From the NCBI RefSeq assembly GCF_013369385.1, contig NZ_SZTO01000018.1:1-64000 (forward strand): DNA of 64,000 nucleotides, written 5' to 3'. This document shows, piece by piece, positions 34,611 through 43,756 of the stretch. The notes beneath the pieces are model-generated. The model ran no database searches and was not told the origin of the DNA. It was given only the letters and a program-made list of their open reading frames with translations. How positions within the stretch are numbered: position 1 is the stretch's first letter; the number at the start of each line of letters is the position of its first letter. This stretch comes from Vibrio sp. 05-20-BW147. GTDB lineage: Bacteria; Pseudomonadota; Gammaproteobacteria; Enterobacterales; Vibrionaceae. The translations under genes and the position numbers were made by a program.

Positions 34611-35676
34611 TGATCAAATCTCCGATTTGGTAATCTCGGCTTGCTTTGCGCTCGAGCATCTCCCAATACTGATAAGGAGACATACCATTACCCGGGCGCT
34701 TAATCGTCACGTTATCTGCACTAAAAGCATCTCCCACTTGAATCGCTTGACTTGCCACCAGGCTTTTGCGTGCCACCGCTTTATTTTTGACTTCAGAGAC
34801 GGTTGGAGATTTCACTGCTGATCCTAGCGCCAACTCAACCTGACGGATAGCCTTCACCATCGTGGTAAGTTCATCAGGTTCAAGTGATGCCTTGTGATCT
34901 GGCCCTTCCATATTTTTGTCCAGCGTGAAGTGTTTTTCGATCAACACCGCACCGCGCGCAACGGCGGCAATCGGTATGGTGATCCCTTCGCTGTGATCAG
35001 AGTAACCCGCAGGTAAATCAAACGCCTTGCCGAGCGTATCCATCGCTTTCAGATTAATTTCTGCCATCGGGGCTGGGTATTCGGTGGTGCAGTGCAGGAT
35101 GGTCACTTTCTCTTTCAGAGCTTTCTGCCCTTCATTTGATGCGTAAGCTTGCTGAAAAGCCAATACCGACGGTGCAACGTGATCCGCTGCAGTGTAGCCA
35201 AAAGCGATGACGCCCAATGCCATTTCAATCTCGGCCAGTGTCGCCATCCCCGTAGACACGATTAAATCACATCCTGTGCGCGCATGCTCAAGGACTAATG
35301 GCGCATTGGTCAACTCACCAGAAGGCAATTTCAGTCGCGTTAAACCAAGATCATTAACGAGGAAATCTAAGCTTTCAGAATCAAAAGCGGTCGAAAGGAA
35401 CTCAATACCCAGTGAGTCACAATGTTTGACTAACTGGTGGTGAGCCGCATAAGACAGCTCAAGTCGGCTAAGCATGGCTAGCTGCGACTCTTGCTTTTGC
35501 GTATTGGCCACTTGGTAATCCGCTTGCTTGGCTTGTTCTGTCACTAAGTTTTTGGCTTTAAAGGTTTGAAACTTAACAATATCGGCACCAGCTTGATGCG
35601 CAGCGTCGACGAGTTTAAACGCCAGTGCTTCGTCGCCATTATGGTTTACACCCGCTTCTGCAATGATTAGAGTCAT
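34603..35676 (-). CDS. legI: N,N'-diacetyllegionaminic acid synthase (NeuB family)
   Basis: This 357-residue NeuB paralogue condenses a 6-deoxy mannosamine derivative with phosphoenolpyruvate. Motifs: LIIAEAGVNHNGD (NHNGD), ADIVKFQTFKAKNLVT, LGIEFLSTAFDSESLDFL, KLPSGELTNAPLV, STGMATLAEIE, LHCTTEYPAP, YSDHSEGITI and LIEKHFTLDKNMEGPDHKAS. The last ~60 residues are the antifreeze-like SAF domain. The GPDHKAS form is the NeuB/LegI type and differs from the DDSFS form of pseI at 3691. Neighbours legG and legH support the name. Confidence 0.92.
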   Translation of the reverse strand: MTLIIAEAGVNHNGDEALAFKLVDAAHQAGADIVKFQTFKAKNLVTEQAKQADYQVANTQKQESQLAMLSRLELSYAAHHQLVKHCDSLGIEFLSTAFDSESLDFLVNDLGLTRLKLPSGELTNAPLVLEHARTGCDLIVSTGMATLAEIEMALGVIAFGYTAADHVAPSVLAFQQAYASNEGQKALKEKVTILHCTTEYPAPMAEINLKAMDTLGKAFDLPAGYSDHSEGITIPIAAVARGAVLIEKHFTLDKNMEGPDHKASLEPDELTTMVKAIRQVELALGSAVKSPTVSEVKNKAVARKSLVASQAIQVGDAFSADNVTIKRPGNGMSPYQYWEMLERKASRDYQIGDLIIE

Positions 35677-35682
35677 GCTGCC

Positions 35683-36861
35683 TCACTCAATCGGTTCAAA
35701 GGGTAAGTCATAGAATGACTTACAAGGTTCAAAATGAAGTGATTTTATCATTGCAATCACTTGCGCACTGCTATCACCTTGGCCATAAGGATTATCGATC
35801 ACTTCACCGTCAGCCTTATAACCTATGGTAATGGCAGTTTGAATTGCTTGTTCAATCTCTTCTTTAGATGCCCGGCAATGCAAGACACTTTTTGCGGCCA
35901 AACGCCCTTGCTGACGCACACCAATATTCACCGTCGGTACATCAAAAGCAGGCACTTCAATAATGCCACTGGAAGAGTTGCCAATCACAACGCTAGCATG
36001 TTTCACCGCGCTGAGATAACGCACTTGCCCTAAAGAAGGAATAGCAAGCACACGCTGGGGATTTGCCGCAGCATACGCTTCAAGCATTGGGATGATACGA
36101 CGTCCACCATCATCGGCATTCGGATAAGTGAGGATAATTTGATGCTCAGGATACGAATCCAGTGCATCCAGTAACGCTTGAAAACTGGTTTCGGGCGCTT
36201 CTTCACCCAAGGTAACGGGATGGTAGGTCACCAAGAAGTACGGCTGAGTCAAAGGGAAGTTGAGTGATTGAGCCAGAGCAGGCACATTCATGAACTGAGC
36301 GCGTTTAAGGTGGTCAAGCCCAATAGCGCCGATATTTTTCACGCGCTCTGGCGCTTCCCCTAGCTGGATCACACGTTGACGATACGCTTCGGTCGAGGTG
36401 CCATGCAAATAACTCAGCTTGGTGATCGCATGACGAATGGCGTCGTCATACGCGCCCTCGGTGATCTCCCCACCATGCAAATGAATCACCGGAATACGCA
36501 GAATCATCGCCGTTTGTGCCGCGGCCAAAGCTTCAAAACGATCGCCAAGAATCACCAGAACGTCTGGGTTAAGCCGAGCCAAAGCATCCGCAAACCCCAA
36601 CACGCCTAGCCCCATGCTTTTGGCGGTGCCTACTGCCGAATCCGATGAAAGTAAGATTTCGATTTTTTCGTCGATATGAAAGCCATCTCGCTCAATTTGC
36701 TGATAGGTTTCGCCGAACTCAGGCGATAGATGCATACCAGAAACCAGCAGTTGAAGCTTCAGATAAGCATCGGCTTGAATATCCTTTAGAAGCCAAAAGA
36801 GCAGACCATATTCTGCTCTTGTTCCGGTAAAGACGGCGACTTTTTTCTGATGTTCGCTCAT
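35683..36861 (-). CDS. legG: Hydrolysing UDP-sugar 2-epimerase (NeuC/LegG family)
   Basis: This 392-residue enzyme matches UDP-GlcNAc 2-epimerase (hydrolysing): VAVFTGTRAEYGLLFWLL, LGDRFEALAAAQTAM, IHLHGGEITEGAYDDAIRHA, VTYHPVTLG, GNSSSGIIEVPAFDVPTVNIG and RQQGRLAAKSV. LegG releases UDP and inverts C2 to give 2,4-diacetamido-2,4,6-trideoxymannose for LegI. It starts 14 bp after legC. Confidence 0.93.
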   Translation of the reverse strand: MSEHQKKVAVFTGTRAEYGLLFWLLKDIQADAYLKLQLLVSGMHLSPEFGETYQQIERDGFHIDEKIEILLSSDSAVGTAKSMGLGVLGFADALARLNPDVLVILGDRFEALAAAQTAMILRIPVIHLHGGEITEGAYDDAIRHAITKLSYLHGTSTEAYRQRVIQLGEAPERVKNIGAIGLDHLKRAQFMNVPALAQSLNFPLTQPYFLVTYHPVTLGEEAPETSFQALLDALDSYPEHQIILTYPNADDGGRRIIPMLEAYAAANPQRVLAIPSLGQVRYLSAVKHASVVIGNSSSGIIEVPAFDVPTVNIGVRQQGRLAAKSVLHCRASKEEIEQAIQTAITIGYKADGEVIDNPYGQGDSSAQVIAMIKSLHFEPCKSFYDLPFEPIE

Positions 36862-36875
36862 GCTCGCTCCCTCAC

Positions 36876-38021
36876 CTAAATGCCGACAGGCGTACTCGGT
36901 AAGTTAATCAGGTGTGCTTCAATGAACTCTGAATGGGTCAAATCCCCACGCAGGGCTTGTTCGAACATTGGCAAACGATGCATTAACTGCCAAATTGGGC
37001 GAGTCATAACGCCAACTGCATTAGTTTGCTCTAGCAGTTCATTACGCTGCTGTGTATCCGCGCAAATGATGGCATTGAGCCAGTAGTTTGATTGCGCGTA
37101 TTCTGGCTCGACCACAAACGTCACATCGCTACTGGCGAAAAACGCTTGGTATTGATGTGCCAATTGGCGTTTTTGCGCCAGATAGTGTTCAAGTACTTCC
37201 ATCTGCGCACAACCCAGCGCCGCATTTAAGTTCGGCATGCGATAGTTGAAGCCAGGCTCATCATGGAAGAACTCATAAGGATGGGGAACTTTTGCGGTTG
37301 TGGTAACGTGCTTAGTGCGTCTGCCCGCCTCTTCACTCCCGCAAAGCACCATACCACCACCACCTGTGGTAATGATTTTGTTGCCGTTGAAACTCACCGC
37401 ACCAAAATTACCGATTGTTCCCGTGTGCTTCCCCTTGTAAAACGAGCCTAGACTTTCTGCTGCGTCCTCGACTAGCGTGATGTTCCATTTCGAACAAACG
37501 GCAATCAGTTCATCCAATTCTACCGGATGACCAAAAGTGTGCATTGGCACCACGGCTTTGATTCTTCTGCCCGTTTGCTTATGGATGCAACCTGCCTCAG
37601 TGACTTGCGCATTCTCTTCTAAGAAAGCATCCATCGCTTTAGGGCAAAGCCCCAAGCTCACAGGGGAAACATCCACAAAAATCGGCTCGGCGCCCATGTG
37701 ATAAAGCGCATTACAAGTAGCAACAAACGTCAGTGCTTGCGTGATCACAAAATCACCACGTTCAACCCCTGCCATGTAGAGGGCGGCGTGCAAGGCTGCG
37801 GTACCGTTGACCGTCGCCACCGCCTTTGGAGTACCAGTAAACGCTTCCATTTTACGTTCGAATTCATCGACAAACTTACCGACGCTGGAGACAAACGTGC
37901 TGTCAATGGTTTCCATTACATACACTTTCTCATTGCCCGCAAAAGTAGGGGCATGCAATGGAATAAAATCTTGGGTTTGGTATTGGTCGCGTACAAACTC
38001 AACCAGTAACTGTGCGTTCAT
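36876..38021 (-). CDS. legC: Nucleotide-sugar aminotransferase LegC
   Basis: This 381-residue DegT-family PLP aminotransferase has FAGNEKVYVMETIDSTFVSS, VATVNGTAALHAALYMAG, LVEDAAESLGSFYKGKHTG, VSFNGNKIITTGGGGMVL (the PLP Lys is in NGNK) and NYRMPNLNAALGCAQME. LegC aminates C4 of the 4-keto sugar formed by LegB. It is distinct from pseC at 8662 in that the Lys motif is NGNK rather than HPVK. It is followed by legG. Confidence 0.9.
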   Translation of the reverse strand: MNAQLLVEFVRDQYQTQDFIPLHAPTFAGNEKVYVMETIDSTFVSSVGKFVDEFERKMEAFTGTPKAVATVNGTAALHAALYMAGVERGDFVITQALTFVATCNALYHMGAEPIFVDVSPVSLGLCPKAMDAFLEENAQVTEAGCIHKQTGRRIKAVVPMHTFGHPVELDELIAVCSKWNITLVEDAAESLGSFYKGKHTGTIGNFGAVSFNGNKIITTGGGGMVLCGSEEAGRRTKHVTTTAKVPHPYEFFHDEPGFNYRMPNLNAALGCAQMEVLEHYLAQKRQLAHQYQAFFASSDVTFVVEPEYAQSNYWLNAIICADTQQRNELLEQTNAVGVMTRPIWQLMHRLPMFEQALRGDLTHSEFIEAHLINLPSTPVGI

Positions 38022-38033
38022 TCTTCTTCACCC

Positions 38034-39224
38034 TTACATCTTGCTATCGAGGTATTTGCCCGTTTCTTTATGACCGAAATCGGGGATCATCGTAAAGAAG
38101 AGCGCCACAATCTGCTCTTTGCTCCAAGCTCGTTGATCTTTCATTTGGGCAATTTGTTCTTCAAAAAGACTCAACAGCTCCGGTTGATACAGAGGTTCAT
38201 TTTTGATGATGCCCAAATTTTCAAAACGAGCCATATCAAGCACTTCTTTATCAGTGAAAAACTCTTCGAAATCCTTTTCACCCGTTGTATCACTTTCGGT
38301 GAAAAGACAAGGCCATTTGCCTTGTGCGGGTAGCGTTTTCGCCAGTTCACGAGCTTCATCTTCATTGGCACACAAGTGAGGCTCGTAACCACGTTGCTCG
38401 AGGTACTTCACTGCAATGTCGGCAAATGTAATCAGATGCAATGCTTCACTGAGTTTCGGGAAGAAGATGTCGCGATTTTCACCAAAAATACACGACATCA
38501 AACACAGCTCACCCGATTCTTGAGGAGTGACAAAATAACGTTTGATATCGTTTGGTGCGACAATCGGCTGATTTTTTTGGATACGTTGGTTAAAACCGTG
38601 TAGCAGCGAACCATCAGAAAAGGCCACGTTAGCAAAACGCGCAGTTGAGATGGCAATTTGCTCACTCTTGCGCATCAAGAACATTTCCATAATGCGTTTG
38701 GACGCCCCCATCATATTGACGGGGTTGGCCGCTTTATCCGTCGAGACACAGAAGTACTTTTTAACGCCAGCATCAATCGACTGTTGAATCGTCTTGTCAG
38801 TGTTGAATACATTGACATCGATCATACGCATTAAGGTAAATGGGTCTTTCTCACTGCGAACATGCTTAAGTGCAGATAAGTTCAATACGTAGTCATATTG
38901 GCCATCCGCCTTAATAAACGCATCATACTCAATAGAGCCGATGTCCAACGCGAAAGTTTGGAAATCACCATCTATGTAACCGAATGAACTGCGAATATCG
39001 CGTACCAACTCCACCATATTATTCTCGCTGATATCAACAACGTGCAACTTCTGCGGATGGCGCTTAAAGATTTCTTTAGTGACCGCTTGGCCAATCGACC
39101 CCGCACCACCAAGAACAAGAAAGCGTGACCCTGAAACGATATGAGATAACTCAGCTTCGTGCTGAGCAATGTCTTGAGTAAACAGCGCATCGGTACGACC
39201 GATAAGAGGTAGAATTGGGTTCAT
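38034..39224 (-). CDS. legB: UDP/GDP-GlcNAc 4,6-dehydratase LegB
   Basis: This 396-residue extended SDR has RFLVLGGAGSIGQAVTKEIF, DISENNMVELVRDIR, YVLNLSALKHVRSEKDPFTL, FCVSTDKAANPVNMMGASKRIMEMFL (catalytic Met-x-x-x-Lys type: MMGASK) and TARFANVAFSDGSLLHGFNQRI. The MGASK in place of YxxxK is typical of the retaining LegB/PglF-like group. The C-terminal region (GEKDFEEFFTDKEVLDMARF) fits LegB. It is the first gene of the leg operon; a 201-bp gap separates it from rmlC. Confidence 0.9.
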   Translation of the reverse strand: MNPILPLIGRTDALFTQDIAQHEAELSHIVSGSRFLVLGGAGSIGQAVTKEIFKRHPQKLHVVDISENNMVELVRDIRSSFGYIDGDFQTFALDIGSIEYDAFIKADGQYDYVLNLSALKHVRSEKDPFTLMRMIDVNVFNTDKTIQQSIDAGVKKYFCVSTDKAANPVNMMGASKRIMEMFLMRKSEQIAISTARFANVAFSDGSLLHGFNQRIQKNQPIVAPNDIKRYFVTPQESGELCLMSCIFGENRDIFFPKLSEALHLITFADIAVKYLEQRGYEPHLCANEDEARELAKTLPAQGKWPCLFTESDTTGEKDFEEFFTDKEVLDMARFENLGIIKNEPLYQPELLSLFEEQIAQMKDQRAWSKEQIVALFFTMIPDFGHKETGKYLDSKM

Positions 39225-39425
39225 AAGAGATGACTACGAGTTATGACTAATAGTCGGATTTTAAACCAAGCCAAGGATTGGGGAAAGGTAAGGTTAATAA
39301 AAGTACCAGATACTCAATATCTAGCGATACAAAATTCCATCAAAGGCAGCATTAGCTCTCGTAGGTAATGGCATATGAACACGTGAGAACCAGCGACACA
39401 AGTCCTGCTGGCTTTAGCATGCTGC

Positions 39426-39980
39426 TCACAACAATATCGCGTTTTTACCGATAAAAGCGCCTTGGCTGTCTTTTGCCGACAATTGCGGTTCGCCAGCCTT
39501 TTCTAATGGCCACTCAATGCCGATGGCAGGATCGTTCCAGGCGATGCACTGCTCTGATTGAGGGTGGTAGTAGTCGGTGCATTTGTAGACAAATTCGGCT
39601 TCTTCACTGGTTACATAGAACCCGTGAGCAAACCCCTCTGGCACCCATAATTGGCGTTTGTTCTCAGCCGATAGATAAACTCCGACCCACTGGCCAAAGG
39701 TTGGTGAGTGCTGACGAATATCCACTGCGACGTCAAAAACCTCACCGGAAACAACGCGCACCAATTTGCCTTGTGTGCGCTGTGTTTGGTAATGCAAGCC
39801 TCGTAGGATGCCTTTGTTTGACTTCGAGTGGTTGTCTTGGACAAATCGGGTTGGCAGCCCTGTCACCAGCTCTTCAAACCGGGCCTGATGCCACGTTTCC
39901 ATAAAAAAGCCGCGCTCATCACCAAAGACCGTTGGCTCAATAATTTTGACGTCAGGAATAGTGGTATCGATCACTTTCAT
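39426..39980 (-). CDS. rmlC: dTDP-4-dehydrorhamnose 3,5-epimerase
   Basis: This 184-residue cupin epimerase has [20 protein letters not shown] at the start, RGFFMETWHQARFE, KGILRGLHYQTQ (catalytic His), GEVFDVAVDIRQHSPTFGQW and WVPEGFAHGFYV. It inverts C3 and C5 of the keto sugar in dTDP-rhamnose synthesis. The ATG at 39980 overlaps the rmlD stop (TAATG). The protein length is the family norm; an upstream extension is not needed. Confidence 0.95.
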   Translation of the reverse strand: MKVIDTTIPDVKIIEPTVFGDERGFFMETWHQARFEELVTGLPTRFVQDNHSKSNKGILRGLHYQTQRTQGKLVRVVSGEVFDVAVDIRQHSPTFGQWVGVYLSAENKRQLWVPEGFAHGFYVTSEEAEFVYKCTDYYHPQSEQCIAWNDPAIGIEWPLEKAGEPQLSAKDSQGAFIGKNAILL

Positions 39981-40861
39981 TATTTTTGCTCCACATAGCG
40001 GTCGAGTTGATTGAGTGCTGCTTTCCAATCACTTGGTTCAAGCTGCAGGTAGGTCTGAAGTTTGGTTGAGTCTAACCTTGAGTTCATCGGTCTTGCTGCG
40101 GCGGTCGGATACTCTAGCGTGCTAAGCGGTTTTAGCTGCACATCACGTTCTAACACCCCTTGTTCGTGCGCCAAGGAAAAAATTGCTTGAGCAAACTCAA
40201 ACCAGCTCACGTGTGGCATGCCAGAAAAATGATACAGACCATAAGCCACAGGCTTGCCACTCTGAAAGCACTTCAGTAGCCTCGCGATAACACACGCAAT
40301 ATCCCCAGCATAGGTTGGCCCACCCACTTGGTCAGAGACGATGCCCAGCTGCGATCGCTCTGCCCCTAGCCTTAACATGGTTTTAACGAAGTTGCTGCCA
40401 AACTCTGAAAATACCCACGATGTGCGCAGAATATAGTGTTGTGTACAAGCGTGTTGTACGGCGCGCTCTCCGGCAAGTTTACTCATGCCATAAATATTGC
40501 GTGGCGCTGGTATATCGTCTTCGTTGTAAAGGCCATGTTTTTCACCATCAAATACATAGTCTGTGGAGATATGAACAAAGACGCTGCCATGCTGATGACA
40601 GGCTTGAGCCAATAACTTGGGCCCTTCTTCATTGACCAGATACGCACTCTCTGGCTCACTTTGCGCTTTATCGACCGCGGTATAGGCTGCAGCGTTAATC
40701 ACGAACTGAGGCTGAAAAGTTGCCAACACCCTCTCTATTGCTTGCTCATCACAAATGTCCAGTTGCTGACGATCCAGCGCCAAAATCGGATACTCCGAAT
40801 GCAACGCTCTCACCAAGCATCTCCCCAGTTGTCCGTTCGCTCCAACAATCAACACTCTCAT
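39980..40861 (-). CDS. rmlD: dTDP-4-dehydrorhamnose reductase
   Basis: This 293-residue SDR makes dTDP-L-rhamnose in the last step. Motifs: [61 protein letters not shown] (Tyr-x-x-x-Lys), [19 protein letters not shown] and SRLDSTKLQ. It overlaps rmlA by ATGA. Confidence 0.95.
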   Translation of the reverse strand: MRVLIVGANGQLGRCLVRALHSEYPILALDRQQLDICDEQAIERVLATFQPQFVINAAAYTAVDKAQSEPESAYLVNEEGPKLLAQACHQHGSVFVHISTDYVFDGEKHGLYNEDDIPAPRNIYGMSKLAGERAVQHACTQHYILRTSWVFSEFGSNFVKTMLRLGAERSQLGIVSDQVGGPTYAGDIACVIARLLKCFQSGKPVAYGLYHFSGMPHVSWFEFAQAIFSLAHEQGVLERDVQLKPLSTLEYPTAAARPMNSRLDSTKLQTYLQLEPSDWKAALNQLDRYVEQK

Positions 40862-41745
40862 TTATTTGCCTTCTCCGTGACCAACTTCAGCAGGTATTGG
40901 CCATAATCATTTTTAAGCATCGCCTTAGCCAAGGTGGTGAGTTGGTCGCGACTCAGCCAGCCGCTGCGCCAAGCAATTTCTTCCAAACAAGCGACCTTCA
41001 AACCTTGCACGTTTTCAATAGTTTCGACAAACGAAGACGCTTCGTGCAAGCTCGCATGTGTGCCGGTATCCAACCAGGCGAAACCACGACCAAGCAGTTC
41101 CACATTTAAGTTTCCTTGTTCGAGGTAGACTTGGTTCAACGTGGTAATTTCCAGCTCACCGCGTGCTGAAGGTTTCACCCTCTTGGCCATTTCGACCACT
41201 CGGTTGTCGTAGAAGTAGAGGCCCGTCACGGCGAAATCGGATTTTGGCACAAGCGGTTTTTCTTCTATCGAAAGCGCTTGCATGTTGTCGTCAAACTCCA
41301 CCACGCCAAAGCGCTCTGGGTCTTTGACTTGGTAGCCAAACACCGTGGCACCTTGGCCACTTTGTGCATTTTCAACCGCGCTTTTCAATTTGGCGGTAAA
41401 GCCCTGCCCATAAAAGATGTTGTCACCCAACACGAGGCAAACGCACTCCTCACCAATAAACTCTTCACCAATAATGAACGCTTGCGCTAAACCATCTGGG
41501 CTCGGTTGAATGGCGTATTGCAGAGAAATCCCAAAGTCTGCCCCATCACCGAGCAGACGCCGAAAGCTCGCCTGGTCTTCTGGTGTGGTGATGACCAAAA
41601 CCTCACGGATACCTGCTAACATTAGCACCGACAGTGGGTAGTAGATCATCGGTTTGTCGTAGACAGGCAACAGCTGCTTGGATACGCCGCGCGTAATCGG
41701 ATAGAGACGTGTGCCTGAACCGCCGGCAAGAATAATCCCTTTCAT
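40858..41745 (-). CDS. rmlA: Glucose-1-phosphate thymidylyltransferase
   Basis: This 295-residue enzyme activates glucose-1-phosphate to dTDP-glucose. Motifs: [92 protein letters not shown] and [10 protein letters not shown] 78-bp gap with a CTAG-containing sequence separates it from rmlB. Confidence 0.96.
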   Translation of the reverse strand: MKGIILAGGSGTRLYPITRGVSKQLLPVYDKPMIYYPLSVLMLAGIREVLVITTPEDQASFRRLLGDGADFGISLQYAIQPSPDGLAQAFIIGEEFIGEECVCLVLGDNIFYGQGFTAKLKSAVENAQSGQGATVFGYQVKDPERFGVVEFDDNMQALSIEEKPLVPKSDFAVTGLYFYDNRVVEMAKRVKPSARGELEITTLNQVYLEQGNLNVELLGRGFAWLDTGTHASLHEASSFVETIENVQGLKVACLEEIAWRSGWLSRDQLTTLAKAMLKNDYGQYLLKLVTEKANK

Positions 41746-41823
41746 TGAAAATAGATCCTAGATTTCTGGGCCCTAACCCCCGACAAGAGCAAGGGCATAG
41801 AACCAGCAATTGAAATATGCAAG

Positions 41824-42885
41824 TTAGTTTGTGCCGAGACGTTCGCGCGAATAAGAACCGTCTAAGACCCGAGACCACCATGCTTGGTTGGTTAAGTACC
41901 ATTCAACCGTTTTACGAATTCCTGATTCGAACGTCTCTTCTGGCTTCCACCCAAGTTCACGCTCAATTTTGCTTGCATCAATTGCGTAGCGTACGTCATG
42001 GCCTGGACGATCTTTGACGTAGGTAATCAGGGATTCGTAGGCATCGATACCCGCAGGTTTGTTTGGTCGGTATTCTTCTAACAAGGCGCAAAGGGTTTTC
42101 ACCACTTCGATGTTGGCTTTTTCGTTGTGACCGCCGATATTGTACGTTTCACCGATCTCACCTTCCGTCACGACTTTATAGAGTGCGCGAGCATGATCTT
42201 CAACGAATAACCAATCACGAATTTGCATACCATCACCATACACAGGCAACGGCTTGCCTTCTAAGGCATTTAAAATCATCAGAGGGATCAGTTTTTCTGG
42301 GAAATGGTAAGGCCCGTAGTTATTTGAGCAATTGGTGACGAGTGTGGGCAAGCCATAAGTACGCTGCCACGCTCGCACAAGATGATCGCTGGACGCTTTG
42401 GAAGCTGAGTAAGGGCTACTCGGTGCATAGGATGTCGTTTCAGTAAACAGATCATCCGTACCTTCTAGATCGCCATATACTTCATCTGTCGAGACATGAT
42501 GGAAGCGAAAGCGTGCTTTCGAACTTTCTTCTAGGGTTTGCCAATAAGCACGCGCTGCCTCCAGCAGTGTATAGGTGCCAACGATGTTGGTTTCAATAAA
42601 CGCTGCGGGTCCATCAATTGAGCGATCCACATGCGATTCCGCAGCTAAGTGCATCACGGCATCTGGCTTGTGCTGAGCAAAAACACGCTCTAACTCCGCA
42701 CGATGACAAATATCAACTTGTTCAAAAACATATCGCGAGCTCTCAGCAACATCACTTAACGATTCAAGGTTACCCGCATAAGTTAGCTTATCTAAGTTGA
42801 CGACACTATCTTGGGTGTGATTAATAATATGCCTTATTACCGCAGAGCCAATGAAACCTGCGCCCCCTGTGACTAAAATTTTCAT
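41824..42885 (-). CDS. rmlB: dTDP-glucose 4,6-dehydratase
   Basis: This 353-residue extended SDR removes water from dTDP-glucose to give the 4-keto-6-deoxy sugar. Motifs: [84 protein letters not shown] (Tyr/Lys) and [18 protein letters not shown]. It overlaps the GT2 gene end by ATGA. The rml genes run B-A-D-C in one direction, as in many O-antigen clusters. Confidence 0.96.
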   Translation of the reverse strand: MKILVTGGAGFIGSAVIRHIINHTQDSVVNLDKLTYAGNLESLSDVAESSRYVFEQVDICHRAELERVFAQHKPDAVMHLAAESHVDRSIDGPAAFIETNIVGTYTLLEAARAYWQTLEESSKARFRFHHVSTDEVYGDLEGTDDLFTETTSYAPSSPYSASKASSDHLVRAWQRTYGLPTLVTNCSNNYGPYHFPEKLIPLMILNALEGKPLPVYGDGMQIRDWLFVEDHARALYKVVTEGEIGETYNIGGHNEKANIEVVKTLCALLEEYRPNKPAGIDAYESLITYVKDRPGHDVRYAIDASKIERELGWKPEETFESGIRKTVEWYLTNQAWWSRVLDGSYSRERLGTN

Positions 42886-43745
42886 TTTGCTTCCCTTAAG
42901 GTATCAATCCCTTGCTCTGCCCATGAACGCTGTTGCCTCACTGTCTCTTGGAACAGTTCATAGTTTGGTGAAGTGCGGCTAAGCCAAGGGTGGTAGATGT
43001 GCAGTTGAATCGCCAAACCTTTCATGACTCGGTTCTTGATGCCAATTAAGCCCAATCGGTAATCAAGGTCTGTATCCTCTCCCACCGCTGGTGCTTCATA
43101 GCGCATGTCGAACCCATTCACCTTGAGCAAGTCGCTTTTATACAGAGAAAAATTACAGCCCAAGATGCCTGCCGGCTTAAAGCCACCAATCAACTTCTGC
43201 TGCCAGGCATAAGGCAATCGGATCCCTTTTTCAACGTGACGGCCTCGATTGCAACGACCTTTCGTTTCAGCATCTGGAGAGGTAAACAAATACTGGCGGA
43301 ATATTTGCCATTTATGTTGGCTGAAAAACGTTTCAGGGTTTTCACAGGCTTGCATTAAGGGAGTGAAAGGCTCAGGCAGCTCAACTCGACGGCCACTCAG
43401 TGCGCTGCCTCGTTGTGCATTGTTAATGTGGTCTTCAATGAAGTGCTTTTCCGGAATGCAATCACCATCAATAAAAATAAGATACTCAGACTCAGCCGCC
43501 AGCACCGCATGGTTCAAAATGCGATTTTTCCTAAAACCTTTATCCTCGTGCCAGACTGATTTTAGGGCAAACGGGACTTGGCTCTTCTGTTCCTCAAGCC
43601 AAGTGACCGCACCTTCTTTTGAACCATCATCCGCAATCACCACTTCAAAATCCATACAGGATTGCGCTGAGAGAGCTTTAAAAATCAAATCAAGCGCTTG
43701 AGTGTTGTTGTAGAACGCGATAATGAGAGAAACTTTCCGTGTCAT
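42882..43745 (-). CDS. Glycosyltransferase family 2 (possible rhamnosyl- or core transferase)
   Basis: This 287-residue GT-A enzyme has [57 protein letters not shown] (DXD) and a C-terminal block with [36 protein letters not shown]. It resembles galactosyl/chondroitin-type GT2s. It precedes rmlB in the same transcript, so rhamnose could be the donor sugar, but this is only context. Confidence 0.8.
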   Translation of the reverse strand: MTRKVSLIIAFYNNTQALDLIFKALSAQSCMDFEVVIADDGSKEGAVTWLEEQKSQVPFALKSVWHEDKGFRKNRILNHAVLAAESEYLIFIDGDCIPEKHFIEDHINNAQRGSALSGRRVELPEPFTPLMQACENPETFFSQHKWQIFRQYLFTSPDAETKGRCNRGRHVEKGIRLPYAWQQKLIGGFKPAGILGCNFSLYKSDLLKVNGFDMRYEAPAVGEDTDLDYRLGLIGIKNRVMKGLAIQLHIYHPWLSRTSPNYELFQETVRQQRSWAEQGIDTLREAK

Positions 43746-43756
43746 AGTTTGCCTTT

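Noticed and set aside
39225..39425. ops element or clear promoter for the leg operon
   Set aside because: No GGCGGTAGC on either strand; only weak -35/-10 matches, so no promoter is listed.
40720..41109. 129-codon plus-strand ORF across rmlD/rmlA
   Set aside because: Antisense to two well-conserved rhamnose genes; shadow.
43249..43701. 150-codon ORF antisense to the GT2 gene
   Set aside because: Opposite strand has strong GT2 motifs; this frame has none.
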